In this document: piece by piece, positions 34,152-43,659 of the stretch
Position numbering within the stretch: the stretch's first letter is position 1
How the letters are laid out: each line of letters opens with the position of its first letter
Assembly: GCF_003697815.1 (NCBI RefSeq)
Contig: NZ_RDQG01000078.1
Span: 87,331 to 151,330 of the forward strand
Reading direction: 5' to 3'
Origin: Halalkalicoccus subterraneus
Lineage (GTDB): Archaea > Halobacteriota > Halobacteria > Halobacteriales > Halalkalicoccaceae
DNA length: 64,000 nucleotides
Translations under genes and position numbers: made by a program
Notes under the pieces: model-generated
Told to the model about the DNA's origin: nothing
Databases searched by the model: none
The model's input: the letters and a program-made list of their open reading frames with translations, nothing else

Positions 34152-35144
34152 ATGGAAGCTATGTGTTGTATGACCCAGTTCGGTCATAATGTGGACTCTG
34201 AACCAGTAGCAGACTTGAAAGCTGGGATAGATCCTCAGTCCCCACCAGAGCAGGAGTCTGTGAAAAAAAACACCAAAGAGCGAATGCTTCCCGCAGACGC
34301 ATTCGCACTCCTAGGGAATGATACTCGTATCGATATTTTGCAGGCATTGCTGGACGCAAACGCCGATAAAACCCCTGTTGGATTTACAGAATTATTTGAG
34401 CGAGTCGACATAGCAGATAGTGCTAATTTCAACTATCATCTGCAAAAGCTTACAGACCATTTTATTAAACGAACTGAGGACGGCTACGAGTTCCGTCACC
34501 CCGGTCGAAAAGTCGTTAGCTCAATATTTGCGGGAACGCTTACGGACCGTGCCGAGCTTGGGTTCTTCTCAGTTAATGGCTCTTGCCATACATGTGAGGG
34601 AAACCTACATGGTTGGTATGTCGATGAAGTTCTCACGGTCGCTTGCGTTGATTGCTCAACAGTTCTCGTAAGCTATCCATTTCCTCCAGGGGGACTTGAG
34701 GAGCGAACATCTGAGGAGCTACTTCAAGCGTTCCACCACTATGTCCGTCATCATTACTGTATGGCCGCTGATGGCGTTTGTCCTGAATGCACAGGAACTG
34801 TAGAAACAGAACTTGTCAACGAATCAGATGAGAACAGTAACTTTGACCTAATAGTCGAACACTCATGTCAAAGGTGTGGATATAGCCTTCAATCAAGTGT
34901 GGGTGTCAATCTTCTTGATAATGCTGAAGTACTCCTATTTCATTCTCAACGTGGGATCGATCTGAGCACAGAACCATTCTGGCATTTTGAGTGGTGCGTG
35001 AGTAATACCCGAACGACGATTCTGTCCGACGATCCGCTACAAATACGTGTTGACATTCCGTGCGCGGGAGACGAACTACGGGTTGTGCTCGATGAAACTC
35101 TTTCAGTAACTGAAACAGCAATACAAGAACAACTGTCGTCTTGA
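34152..35144 (+). CDS. ArsR-type winged-helix regulator with zinc-ribbon domains
   Basis: The gene encodes 330 residues; the true start may be an internal Met (MTQFGHN or MLPADAFALLGN). The winged helix covers about 45-115 (PADAFALLGNDTRIDILQALLDA, then ANFNYHLQKLTDHFIKRTEDGYEF). Two Cys clusters follow: CHTCEG...CVDC and CPECTG...CQRCG. The rest is beta-rich. This architecture (HTH plus ribbon plus sensor half) is widespread in haloarchaea as stand-alone transcription factors. No operon partner is close; the target is unknown. Confidence 0.75.
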   Translation: MEAMCCMTQFGHNVDSEPVADLKAGIDPQSPPEQESVKKNTKERMLPADAFALLGNDTRIDILQALLDANADKTPVGFTELFERVDIADSANFNYHLQKLTDHFIKRTEDGYEFRHPGRKVVSSIFAGTLTDRAELGFFSVNGSCHTCEGNLHGWYVDEVLTVACVDCSTVLVSYPFPPGGLEERTSEELLQAFHHYVRHHYCMAADGVCPECTGTVETELVNESDENSNFDLIVEHSCQRCGYSLQSSVGVNLLDNAEVLLFHSQRGIDLSTEPFWHFEWCVSNTRTTILSDDPLQIRVDIPCAGDELRVVLDETLSVTETAIQEQLSS

Positions 35145-35389
35145 AACAAAGAGTTCTTTATTTGGAATTGACTGTCTCCCTACATTGTGGAGATCCAATA
35201 TGTATTTCTACTATAATTACTTTTACTCGTGGATGGGCGTTAACTAACACGATACAACTTAAAAGGGGTCCAGATCACCGAGCCGGTGAGACAGCCTACT
35301 CACCACAGCGAGGACATTGGTCTGAGTGCGGATTAGTGCCGTTCTTGTTTTCGTAATCACGATTGTAACAGGGGATTGAACTCTTTGAT

Positions 35390-36901
35390 CTATATGTTTG
35401 TAGTTTCACTTTCCTCACTGGTCATATTACTGTGAGGAACGTTATCAGATGCATTATTGACAACGCCTTCCTTCCAAGTACCTCGTAAGAAGTAGAGGCT
35501 TGTAGCGAGTAACATAAGCACGTTCGCTGCTGCTTCCCCATACCAGACACCTGTCGCCCCGAGCGCGAGTGGTTCTACGAAGATATATGACAACGAACCA
35601 CGGAGTACAATGAACCCAAGGATAGCGAACATCATTGCGATTCGAGTACTACCACTCCCTCGAAATCCACCTTGAATAACGTAGAATGCGCCTAGAAACG
35701 CGTAGGTGACGCCGACTATCTGGAGGTATTCAGCGCCGAATTCGATTACAGTTGCAGAGCTTGCTCCAGTAATGAACACACCGACGATCGAGTCTGCAGA
35801 AACGAAGATGATCGCGCTCAAGACGATCAGACAGACGATAATTATACCTACAGCAGCAAACACGCCTCGTTCTGCCCGGTCTGCTTGATTCGCACCCAAA
35901 TTCTGCCCGACAGCAGCCTCAACTCCTCGCTGTAACCCAATTGCAGGGAGCACGACCAGCGATGTGATCCGGGTTCCGATCCCGTATGCAGCGACGGCTT
36001 CTGCCCCAGCGATAGCAATTAATGCAGTCAGAATCGTCGTACTAAGGGCGATAGTACTCTGTTCAATGCTCGCGGGTGTTCCAATCTTGATTATCTTCCG
36101 AACAGTCTTAGAGCGGAGTTTGAAATCAGCGAGTGAGAGAGAGATTCCTACGCGTCCAGATAACAAGAGCCAAACACCGAGAACAGCTCCAATCCCCCGT
36201 GAACTGATTGTCGCCAGCGCAGCCCCCTGAACTCCCCAGCCAGCGAAACCAGTCGCTGCATACAGCGATGCTTCCAGCGATTCCAGGCCGAGTACGGTGA
36301 AGAGCATGTTATTTTGGAAACCGAGAATGAAGAATGGGTCGGCGAGTACGTTGAGGATGACACCGAACAACATGAGATACAGGGGCGTCTGCGAATCTCC
36401 CCACCCCTGCAGCAACGACTGAAATATGAAGAACACGAAGACGAACGGAATACCGAGGAACATCGTCCGAGTGTACTCTAGTGACAGGACGAACTCTTCC
36501 GTTCTTGGAAGAGCGCCGACTAACTGAAGCATATTTGGGGCGAAGAGGTACCCACCGGCCGACAGAATCACGGATAGCAAGACGATAAACGAGATCGTCT
36601 GACCTGCAACGTGACCGACCCTATCTTCGTTCCCGGCTCCTTTGTACTGTGCAACCAGTACGGTCCCCGCAACGGTGAAGCCAGCGGCGAGGCTGATGAT
36701 GAGAAAGACGATCGCCCACGAGAACGAAATCGCAGATACCGCCGCCTGGCCGAGCCGCCCGACCCAAAAGGTGTCTGCGAGATTGTAGCCAACTTGCAGG
36801 AGATTCGTAAGGACGATCGGGACCGAGAGGATGATGAGCGGTTTGACCAATGCACCGTCGACAAGGTTGACTGATCGATCACCGCCTGGTCCTCGACTCA
36901 T
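35390..36901 (-). CDS. MATE-family efflux transporter
   Basis: A 503-residue protein with 12 predicted membrane helices in two similar halves. Family signatures: LVKPLIILSVPIVLTNLLQVGYNLADTFWVGRLG in the first helix pair, and KTVRKIIKIGTPASIEQSTIALSTTI with AYGIGTRITSLVVLPAIGLQRGVEAAVGQNLGA in the second half. MATE pumps export organic cations or drugs using sodium or proton gradients. The ATG at 36901 gives a normal N-terminus (MSRGPGGDRSVNLVDGALVKPL). Its promoter lies in the short gap next to the truncated LUD fragment. Confidence 0.9.
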   Translation of the reverse strand: MSRGPGGDRSVNLVDGALVKPLIILSVPIVLTNLLQVGYNLADTFWVGRLGQAAVSAISFSWAIVFLIISLAAGFTVAGTVLVAQYKGAGNEDRVGHVAGQTISFIVLLSVILSAGGYLFAPNMLQLVGALPRTEEFVLSLEYTRTMFLGIPFVFVFFIFQSLLQGWGDSQTPLYLMLFGVILNVLADPFFILGFQNNMLFTVLGLESLEASLYAATGFAGWGVQGAALATISSRGIGAVLGVWLLLSGRVGISLSLADFKLRSKTVRKIIKIGTPASIEQSTIALSTTILTALIAIAGAEAVAAYGIGTRITSLVVLPAIGLQRGVEAAVGQNLGANQADRAERGVFAAVGIIIVCLIVLSAIIFVSADSIVGVFITGASSATVIEFGAEYLQIVGVTYAFLGAFYVIQGGFRGSGSTRIAMMFAILGFIVLRGSLSYIFVEPLALGATGVWYGEAAANVLMLLATSLYFLRGTWKEGVVNNASDNVPHSNMTSEESETTNI

Positions 36902-36976
36902 CGTTTCCCCCCGGAACGTCGTCTCAATTCGAGTAACTGCTGAATACTAACTGTCATGTATACCAGAGATTTATGA

Positions 36977-37210
36977 TCAGAATCCGATCTCTTTGAGTGT
37001 GTTCGAATTACTTGTCAGTGCAGACGCGTTGGCGATGATTCGTGATCGGATCGATTCGAATGTCTCGCTAGCGGAGTCAGTGACAAGAACTGTGAACCCG
37101 TGTTCCTCGAGGGTTTTCACAGTCTCATTACTTGCAGTACTAGATGGAATTTCGTCCAGCGACTTGCTATATGATGTAGCGTCTTTGTGGTCAGTGTTCG
37201 AATTGGGCAT
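36977..37210 (-). pseudogene. N-terminal fragment of a LUD-domain (lactate-utilisation-like) protein
   Basis: MPNSNTDHKDATSYSKSLDEIPSSTASNETVKTLEEHGFTVLVTDSASETFESI...NASALTSNSNTLKEIGF and then a stop. The block 'TLE..GF.V.V.D....A...I.. I....S.L.. S.TL.EIGF' is the start of LUD domains; the remaining ~100 residues are absent. The start at 37210 is preferred over 37228 because the latter lies inside the palindromic operator. Confidence 0.65.
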
Positions 37211-37221
37211 TCGTAGTGTGC

Positions 37222-37235
37222 TTTCCATATGGAAA
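37222..37235. promoter_or_regulatory. Palindromic operator, site 1
   Basis: TTTCCATATGGAAA, a perfect palindrome between a TATA-like TATTTAAG (read on the minus strand, about 37243-37250) and the start codon of the LUD fragment, at the expected transcription start. It is related to sites at 38623 and 40967. Confidence 0.7.
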
Positions 37236-37446
37236 ATCTACTTAAATAGATGTCGAGACGACATCGCACTAACCAGGGATAAATACTATACGTGCTTTTA
37301 TCACGATTTAATATTATTTTTCCTAAAGTACGCCCGATTCGGTAGAATCTCACAGCAATATACTTCTTCAATCACCCTGCCCCCAAAATCGTCTTTTGCG
37401 ACGAACTGGATAGAACTCAAGTGGTGACGTATGTGCGAATTCCAAG

Positions 37447-37770
37447 CGCTGGAACCTGAAGATCGTCCACAACCTGTTCGTCCTTGTCGTCTCGCTCGTT
37501 CAGCCAATCATCCCTCTACTGTTGTTCGCGGACGTATTCGAATGAATTATTGGCGGGACAATTAACCGCGGTGGCGGCGTCGGCATCAACTACAACATAT
37601 TTCGTTTCTCTGCTACCGTAACTAGGGTATTGTTCGTGGCGGCTATTACGTCCAATATCGGTCTTATCAATAACATCGACAACGGAATGTTTGGGAAGAT
37701 TCTGGCGACGCCAATGAACCGGACCACAGTGTTCGTCGCCAAGCTGCTGCCGATGTGCTTCGCATCGTGA
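37447..37770 (+). pseudogene. Decayed ABC-2 type transporter permease fragment
   Basis: One frame reads RWNLKIVHNLFVLVVSLVQPIIPLLLFADVFE, a stop, then IIGGTINRGGGVGINYNIF...NIGLINNIDNGMFGKILATPMNRTTVFVAKLL, and a stop. This is the conserved core of drug-export ABC-2 permeases (DrrB-like: 'I..GMFEK.L.TPM.R...FL.K'). Both ends are missing and an in-frame TGA is present. Confidence 0.75.
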
Positions 37771-37888
37771 TCTAGGTCGGAGACATTCTCAGCCTCAAGA
37801 CTGCTCGGTGCGGAAGTTACGGGCATTCGGGAAAATCACTTCTTTCCACACGTGGAACATCGCACTTCCTGCTGTTCATACCTCTCGA

Positions 37889-38524
37889 TTATACGTTCAC
37901 GACTGCAACACCCTCTCGCACGAACTGATTGGACTCAAGTTCATCAACAATAAATTCAGCCAGGTCGTCCCGTGTCGTGGTATTACTCTCTAGAATACTA
38001 TAGCCGACTTTTGTCCGGTACTCTCCGGTCCCTTCCTCGTCACTCAGTCCAGACGGCCGAACGATTGTCCAGTCCAAGTCAGTCTCCATGATAAGATTCT
38101 CCATGCGCCTCATGTCAGCGTACTCTCCTCTCAGAAGAATTCGTTTGATGCAAAGCTCGTAGAAAATCGAATTCTTTCTGTCCCAGCCAGGGTACGTGCC
38201 TCCACTCGTAATGGCAACAAGGCGTGAGAGGCCGTACTCCTCCATCGCGCTGATAACATTCTTGATGCCTTCCGAATATAGTTCTACACTGCCGAACCGC
38301 TCTCCCTTGCCTACGGTGGAGACAACCGCATCCTGCCCTTGTAGTACGTTGGCGAACGAATCGTAGTCCAATATATCGCCCTGTACCAGAGTAAGTCGTT
38401 TGTGGGTCATCTCCATTTTTGATGGCGTTCGAGCGATTCCTGTTACCTCATGGCCCTGATTGAGTGCTCGCTCAACTACCCTCCATCCTGATCGTCCCGT
38501 AGCTCCGAAGACTACTACTTTCAT
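37889..38524 (-). CDS. NAD(P)-binding atypical SDR / NmrA-like reductase
   Basis: The product has 211 residues. The N-terminal MKVVVFGATGRSGWRVVERAL gives the GxTGxxG dinucleotide site. It is followed by VTGIARTPSKM, LVQGDILDYDSF, QDAVVSTVGKG, and LVAITSGGTYPG. The fold belongs to the NAD(P)H-binding 'atypical SDR' group whose members act as flavin/quinone reductases or redox sensors. It is preceded by a palindromic operator and a 29-codon upstream frame ending three bases before its start. Confidence 0.8.
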   Translation of the reverse strand: MKVVVFGATGRSGWRVVERALNQGHEVTGIARTPSKMEMTHKRLTLVQGDILDYDSFANVLQGQDAVVSTVGKGERFGSVELYSEGIKNVISAMEEYGLSRLVAITSGGTYPGWDRKNSIFYELCIKRILLRGEYADMRRMENLIMETDLDWTIVRPSGLSDEEGTGEYRTKVGYSILESNTTTRDDLAEFIVDELESNQFVREGVAVVNV

Positions 38525-38527
38525 TAT

Positions 38528-38617
38528 TCAATTTATTTCGCTCGTAGTTACGGACTTGCTTTCAACATCCCTATCTTTTCGGTGGTGTCTCTGCTGGTGG
38601 AACCGCTGTCTGGTCAT
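38528..38617 (-). CDS. Short upstream reading frame in the leader of the reductase gene
   Basis: ATG right after the operator begins a 29-residue basic frame (MTRQRFHQQRHHRKDRDVES...) that ends TGA-ATA-ATG before the reductase start. It could be a leader peptide affecting translation, or just the untranslated leader; the distance to the TATA box suggests that the transcript includes it. Confidence 0.3.
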   Translation of the reverse strand: MTRQRFHQQRHHRKDRDVESKSVTTSEIN

Positions 38618-38622
38618 AGTGT

Positions 38623-38640
38623 GTTTTCCATTCGGAAAAC
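38623..38640. promoter_or_regulatory. Palindromic operator, site 2
   Basis: GTTTTCCATTCGGAAAAC, near-perfect palindrome; read on the minus strand it follows TACATAAG (TATA-like) and is followed by CACACTATG, closely matching the promoter at site 1 (..GGAAAGCACACTACGAATG). Confidence 0.7.
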
Positions 38641-38999
38641 GCGCTTATGTACCTTGTATATGTTGCCACGGATATCCACTTCGATGCGCTAACTTCTGGG
38701 TGAAAACTACGTAGACTCCGTTGCCTACGGTAATGGCATGGCACAACAAATCTATGCTACAGTTTCTGATCAAGTCGTAATGGCTAGGTGGGAGATGACC
38801 AGTGGGCGATAGAGACAGCCCTACATGGCAAATTTCCACGTACTGTAACAGTTAACCTCGAAGATTCAGATTTCGCCTTCTGTGCGACTATGGGACGCAA
38901 TATCAGGTAAAGTGTAAGCGGCCGCTGCATAGATCCATTTAATGATGGTACTGAATATCCCATATCGTTATCAGGGGCAACCTCCTCACGCTAAAGTAA

Positions 39000-39623
39000 T
39001 TGTATATGACGAAGAGTAGTAGACCACAGATACCCGAAGACACCTACGAAGACTTGATGCAAGCGACCGCTCGTGCTCTTTGTGAACTCGGATATAGTCG
39101 CCTCCGGGTACGAGATATTGATGAATATTTCGGGAAGAGTCGTCAGCTCATCAACCACTACTACGACGGAAAAGACGACCTCATCGAAGCCGTCCTCACA
39201 TATCTATTGGCAGAATATGAACGTGGTATTGCGGTCGGAGACGATGTTAGCCCCGAACAGCAACTCCATAGCTACATTCAGCAATTTTTCTATGGGCCAG
39301 ACATCGAAGATTTCGACCATTGGGCATTTGTCACGGCACTCATTGAACTTCGCTCACAGGCACAACACTACCCACGTCATCAAAAGCTACTTTCGGAGAA
39401 CTACTTCCATCTCAGAGGAATTCTCATCGCCATCATCGAGACTGGCATTGAACAAGGGGATTTTCAAGATGTTGATGCAGACATCTTTGCAACTGCGATC
39501 ATCCATATTATTTCTACTTCTCGAATGAGAAAAGTATGTCTTGGAGATGGCGAAGCAATCGAAGATGGACGTAAAATCCTCGACACTATCATTTTCCCTC
39601 AACTCATCAATGTTTCAGACTAG
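39000..39623 (+). CDS. TetR/AcrR-family regulator
   Basis: The gene encodes 207 residues (true start perhaps the second Met, MTKSS, at 39006). The DNA-binding domain covers about 12-60: TYEDLMQATARALCELGYSRLRVRDIDEYFGKSRQLINHYYDGKDDLIEAVLTYLL. The rest is the helical ligand-binding domain typical of TetR proteins (HWAFVTALIELRSQAQHYPRH). It lies between the operator sites at 38623 and 40967 and is the best candidate for the protein that binds them. That link is inference. Confidence 0.85.
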   Translation: MYMTKSSRPQIPEDTYEDLMQATARALCELGYSRLRVRDIDEYFGKSRQLINHYYDGKDDLIEAVLTYLLAEYERGIAVGDDVSPEQQLHSYIQQFFYGPDIEDFDHWAFVTALIELRSQAQHYPRHQKLLSENYFHLRGILIAIIETGIEQGDFQDVDADIFATAIIHIISTSRMRKVCLGDGEAIEDGRKILDTIIFPQLINVSD

Positions 39624-39934
39624 AACTAACTTATTACCGGTCGGTAGCCCCAAGGATGATTGGAATCTCCATTAGGAGTAGACGGGCGATATCTTCGGGA
39701 TGATCGCCGCGCGATTTCCACTCTGACCGGTCGTTGCGGTGGCCGGTGTCGGCCTCACTACCGTTACTATCATGTCCGGTCCATTAGCTCGTGTACCGGT
39801 GTCGTCACTATCGTTGGAGTCGCACTCTTCCATTGGGGAACCGTCCCATGAGTCACTGCAGCTATTTAAAGATGCTTATCAGATAGCACTAACCCTAAGA
39901 CGAATAGCACCTTACTCAAGATTGGCTATCATAT

Positions 39935-40333
39935 ATGGAGATCACGACTGACCCCTCGCGACCGTCCGTTGAAGGGCCCGATGACTACTTCAGCGGTGAT
40001 GTTCGCATCGACCCGCTGTTCAACCCGGAAGGCGACGCGCGCGCTGCCGCGGCGAGCGTGACATTCGAACCTGGCTCACGCACTGCGTGGCACACGCACC
40101 CACTGGGCCAGCGGCTCATCATCACGAGCGGGTGTGGATTCGTCCAGCGTGAAGACGGCCCGATCGAGGAGGTCCGTGCGGGTGACATCGTCTGGTTCCC
40201 GGCGGGCGAGAAACACTGGCACGGTGCACGACCAGAAAAGGCCATGACGCACATCGCCATTCAAGAGGAACTCGATGGAGAGGCCGTCACTTGGTTAGAA
40301 CATGTCACCGACGAGGAGTACGATCAGGAGTAA
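39935..40333 (+). CDS. Cupin-domain protein
   Basis: The 132-residue product has motif 1 [30 protein letters not shown] and motif 2 [18 protein letters not shown], with the metal-binding His/Gln/His set, and a C-terminal [22 protein letters not shown]. This is the small-cupin type often named after (R)-mandelonitrile lyase or found fused to carboxymuconolactone decarboxylase. It is separated by 15 bp from the DUF2255-like gene on the same strand. G+C content rises relative to the flanks, consistent with separate acquisition of this pair. Confidence 0.85.
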   Translation: MEITTDPSRPSVEGPDDYFSGDVRIDPLFNPEGDARAAAASVTFEPGSRTAWHTHPLGQRLIITSGCGFVQREDGPIEEVRAGDIVWFPAGEKHWHGARPEKAMTHIAIQEELDGEAVTWLEHVTDEEYDQE

Positions 40334-40348
40334 GAGAACTGATCCACC

Positions 40349-40789
40349 ATGACAACAGTTGAGCTGACACTCCAAACGAATGCCACTAACTTCGAGAGAT
40401 TATTAATGACAGTGTGGACAGGAAACGAATTGAGCGCGATTGCAGAATCAGACGACCTGCACATCGCACCATTCCGTGAGGACGGCGAAACGTACGGCAC
40501 GCCAACATGGATCTGGTCTGTCCAAGTTGACGACGCCCTCTACGTGCGTGCCTATAACGGCCAAGATTCTAGCTGGTACCAGGCCGCGGTCCGAGAAAAT
40601 GCAGGGCGAATCGAGGCCGCCGGCATGACGAAGGAAGTCATCTTCGAGCCAGTCGACGGACCGATCAATAATCGCATCGACGATGCCTACCGAGAGAAAT
40701 ACGTGGGGAGTTCATATCTGAGTGCGATGATTAGTGACCGCGCACGCTCGGCAACGGTCAAAGTCATACCCCGCAACACTCGTACCTAA
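40349..40789 (+). CDS. DUF2255-like protein
   Basis: 146 residues with ...WTGNELSAIAESDDLHIAPFREDGETYGTPTWIWSVQVDDALYVRAYNGQDSSWYQAAVRENAGRIEAAGMTKEVIFEPV. The 'YGTPTWIW.V.V.D.LYVR...G..S.WY.A' block is that of DUF2255/nitroreductase-like deazaflavin or split-barrel proteins. Function unknown. Forms a two-gene unit with the cupin. Confidence 0.8.
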   Translation: MTTVELTLQTNATNFERLLMTVWTGNELSAIAESDDLHIAPFREDGETYGTPTWIWSVQVDDALYVRAYNGQDSSWYQAAVRENAGRIEAAGMTKEVIFEPVDGPINNRIDDAYREKYVGSSYLSAMISDRARSATVKVIPRNTRT

Positions 40790-40966
40790 TTCTCTAATGG
40801 AACAAGTCAACGGAGCTTCTGGGAGATCTCACTTAGCCCTTTTGTTCGCGTTCATTACCGATCAGGCACTCATCGCTTAGATCATAATATCGTGACGAAA
40901 TTTGTTCTATCAATCGATTCAATAGAAACCATTTTGTGATTTGAATGTCGATGAACTTATAGTCCC

Positions 40967-40984
40967 GTTTGCCATATGGTAAAC
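40967..40984. promoter_or_regulatory. Palindromic operator, site 3
   Basis: GTTTGCCATATGGTAAAC, after a TATA-like AACTTATAG on the + strand. Same CCATATGG core as site 1. The gene it once controlled appears decayed. Confidence 0.6.
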
Positions 40985-41121
40985 TGCATCCTAGTAGTGG
41001 GATGTGCGGCCACCGAACCTCGGTGGTTGGAGTATTTCGTAGTTGAGGGCAACCGTGGCTGGCATCACCACTGGATGCCTCTTCGAATCTTTTGTAGGAT
41101 CCAATTGCTCTCTGCGTGTAA

Positions 41122-41292
41122 CTGCTGGAAATCTCATCAGAGAGACCATACAATAAATCGGAAAATGCAGACAGCGTTCGTCTGCTCGCCGATCGAAATC
41201 TCTCGTTCGAAATTGCTGCAATGGGCCACGGCACACCAATTCTCGAGAACGGGGCTGAAGCTCTTGATGAACTCGCACGACAGTTCAATTGA
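41122..41292 (+). pseudogene. C-terminal fragment, possibly of a metallo-beta-lactamase-fold hydrolase
   Basis: After a TAA the frame reads SERPYNKSENADSVRLLADRNLSFEIAAMGHGTPILENGAEALDELARQFN and stops. The pattern '...F.IAAMGHG.PI...A...L..LA...' is the end of MBL-fold hydrolases in haloarchaea. The catalytic half is missing. Confidence 0.5.
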
Positions 41293-41496
41293 CCGCAGAG
41301 TGAACGATATTCGCAGCCGGTCTGTCGTACCGTAATTTGACTTCGGGAGTCAATCTACTGTCACAGGCCACGATTCCCAACCTCGCTGGGACCAACTATC
41401 TCCTCGACTTGCGTGTAGACGAGTATCAACCCGATAGTTGCGAGAGCCGTCCCGAACGCGAACGGCACGACGACCGCTTATTGGGGGGTCTTCTGT

Positions 41497-42495
41497 TCAT
41501 TGTGCGAAAGTGAGTGAGTGGATACCGGCGGGAACACTCCCCACTTGCTGCCACTCGCCGTCTGTAGTTCGTTGCAAGACACTCCCGCTTGATCCAGCAG
41601 CTGTACTCATATTGATTGACCGATCAGCTTTTTCCGAACTGAACACCGTGCCTGCGACCACCTGTCCATCAATAATGGCCCATGCGTCGATTACTTCCTC
41701 CGGCCCACCGGGGTATGTCATCTCTGTAAGTGATTCCTTGTCGGCCGATTCGTACAGCGCTGCATCCGCACCACCACCCCAGGAAGGTGGTGCATCACGT
41801 GCTGCAGAAGCGTATAGGTAGCCGTTGTGAGTGATCGTTTTCCGGAAATACGGTCGGTCACCCGTATCGAGACGTGACCATTCCTCACCCCAACTTTCTG
41901 TATGATAGAGGCCACCTGATTGCATTCCGTCTAGACCCAAATACCCAGTAGAGACGACGAACTCCTCCGGAGATATCATGTGCACATGATGGACGTCATC
42001 TGGAACTGGGTCATCCTTCTCAGCCCAACTGTCACCACCATCTTTAGATAGATGAAGTTTGCCAGCCTCGATGCCGACCACGAGCCTCTCGGGGGCAGTC
42101 GGGTGAATGCCGAGCGCACGGAGTCGCGGGGGGATATCGCCGGGGGCAGTCCACTTCGACCGTGACGGTTGTTCTTGGAGCGATTTCACTTCGAACCACG
42201 TTTGTCCACGGTCGGAGGATCGATATAGGTGAGCCGGTGCTGTCCCTGCATACACTTCTGTTTCCGTTTCGTACACAGACCAGACGGAATCAGTCGGCAC
42301 TTCGAGATCAGTCCAAGATTCACCGTTGTCTGGAGAGTGGTACAGCCCCGACATCGTCGCCGCAAATACACCGTCAGCGGTATCGGAGGTCCGTAGATCG
42401 GTCACAAAGCCCGCGTCAAGAACCTGCTCTGCATTCTTGAACGGCAAAGTATTAGCCCGATAGACACCATCTGATGTGCCGATTAATACTGTCAT
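41497..42495 (-). CDS. BNR-repeat beta-propeller protein A
   Basis: The product has 332 residues from MTVLIGTSDGVYRAN. It contains several S/T-x-D-x-G-x-x-W 'Asp-box' (BNR) repeats: HSPDNGESWTDL, RSSDRGQTWFEV, LSKDGGDSWAEK, which mark sialidase/photosystem-stability-factor-like propellers. No secretion signal is visible, so it may act in the cytoplasm. It is followed upstream by a second protein of the same kind on the same strand. The catalytic residues of sialidases are not evident, so an enzymatic role is doubtful; a scaffold or lectin role is possible. Confidence 0.8.
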   Translation of the reverse strand: MTVLIGTSDGVYRANTLPFKNAEQVLDAGFVTDLRTSDTADGVFAATMSGLYHSPDNGESWTDLEVPTDSVWSVYETETEVYAGTAPAHLYRSSDRGQTWFEVKSLQEQPSRSKWTAPGDIPPRLRALGIHPTAPERLVVGIEAGKLHLSKDGGDSWAEKDDPVPDDVHHVHMISPEEFVVSTGYLGLDGMQSGGLYHTESWGEEWSRLDTGDRPYFRKTITHNGYLYASAARDAPPSWGGGADAALYESADKESLTEMTYPGGPEEVIDAWAIIDGQVVAGTVFSSEKADRSINMSTAAGSSGSVLQRTTDGEWQQVGSVPAGIHSLTFAQ

Positions 42496-42570
42496 GCTAC
42501 TAGTGAGTGGTCGCAATTTATTGGGTATTCGACAATACCGTTCTCCTTGAAACGATGTTTTTCGAATTGC

Positions 42571-43659
42571 TCACTCATCTCGAATACTGGTTGCTGCAAC
42601 GGACCGTGGCTGTTGTTCACGGTACTTGTCGTTCCAAGTTAGGTGGACTTCGTTCCATGTTTCCCCAGAATCCGTCGATCGATAGAGCCCACGGTTCGTC
42701 AGGGCGTAGAACGTCCCTGGTTCATCGGCTACTGTCCCAAGAACTGGCACGAAGAGCCCAGCAGGATCTGGAAGACCATCTGTACATTGTTGCCAGGGTT
42801 CCTCACCCTGTCGTCGATAGATCACTGAATATGGGTCGTTAGGTTCATCGTGCGTTCGAATCGCTTGGTCTTCAACGTCATGTGCTCGGCCCGCGTGCGG
42901 TGAAGTTGTCAGAACGCGGGTGTCTGGGTCGCTAGGATCGACAGCAACGGCCCATCCATAGTGGTGTTCGATGCCTTCCGAGGAATAGATCCATGACTCA
43001 CTCCCATCGGTACTCTCCCCGTATTCATGACTCTCCAACTTCTCCACCAAACCATCTCCCGCAGCGGCATAGACTCGACCCGGTGCATCCGGGTGAGTTG
43101 CGAGCGTGTGTGCATCAAATGGACCATTAGGTACACGATCAACCCACGTCTCACCCCGGTCGCTAGTCGTTACGACCGCGCCGGCTTCGATACTGACATA
43201 GAGTCGCTCTGGGTCGTTTGGGTCTGGTTCGATCCACCGAACATGGTGGGTATCAGGACGACCGGGGAATGACCATTCAGTCGCTGAATCGAGGTCGGTA
43301 AGACCGTGACACTTACTCCACGTGTCGCCACCGTCATCTGATCGGTATACCGCACTCGGTTCCGTTCCTGCATAGACCGTCCCGTACTCCTGTGGGCGGT
43401 CCTCTGCAGCGACGGCGACCGCCATAACTCGTGATGACATGAAATCGGAGCCGATCCGTGACCAGGAATTTCCACCATCGACTGTTCGCCACAATCCATC
43501 GTTGAATGTCCCAAGGTACGCACGCTCGGGAGCAGATGGATCGACTGCAACAGCGTACGGGCGCTCGTTGTCATCGAAGTATTGGCTGACGTCCCAATTC
43601 TCATTTCGTTTTTCGATTACGAGTAATGCGTAGTCCAATGCGGCGTAAATTCGGGTCAT
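42571..43659 (-). CDS. BNR-repeat beta-propeller protein B
   Basis: A 362-residue protein with the same plan as the adjacent protein: RTVDGGNSWSRI, RSDDGGDTWSKC, TTSDRGETWVDR, RSTDSGETWNEV. The block HHVRWIEPDPNDPERLYVSIEAGAVVTTSDRGETW has a clear counterpart in protein A (ALGIHPTAPERLVVGIEAGKLHLSKDGGDSW), so they are paralogues. B ends 75 bp before A starts; they likely form an operon. Confidence 0.8.
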   Translation of the reverse strand: MTRIYAALDYALLVIEKRNENWDVSQYFDDNERPYAVAVDPSAPERAYLGTFNDGLWRTVDGGNSWSRIGSDFMSSRVMAVAVAAEDRPQEYGTVYAGTEPSAVYRSDDGGDTWSKCHGLTDLDSATEWSFPGRPDTHHVRWIEPDPNDPERLYVSIEAGAVVTTSDRGETWVDRVPNGPFDAHTLATHPDAPGRVYAAAGDGLVEKLESHEYGESTDGSESWIYSSEGIEHHYGWAVAVDPSDPDTRVLTTSPHAGRAHDVEDQAIRTHDEPNDPYSVIYRRQGEEPWQQCTDGLPDPAGLFVPVLGTVADEPGTFYALTNRGLYRSTDSGETWNEVHLTWNDKYREQQPRSVAATSIRDE

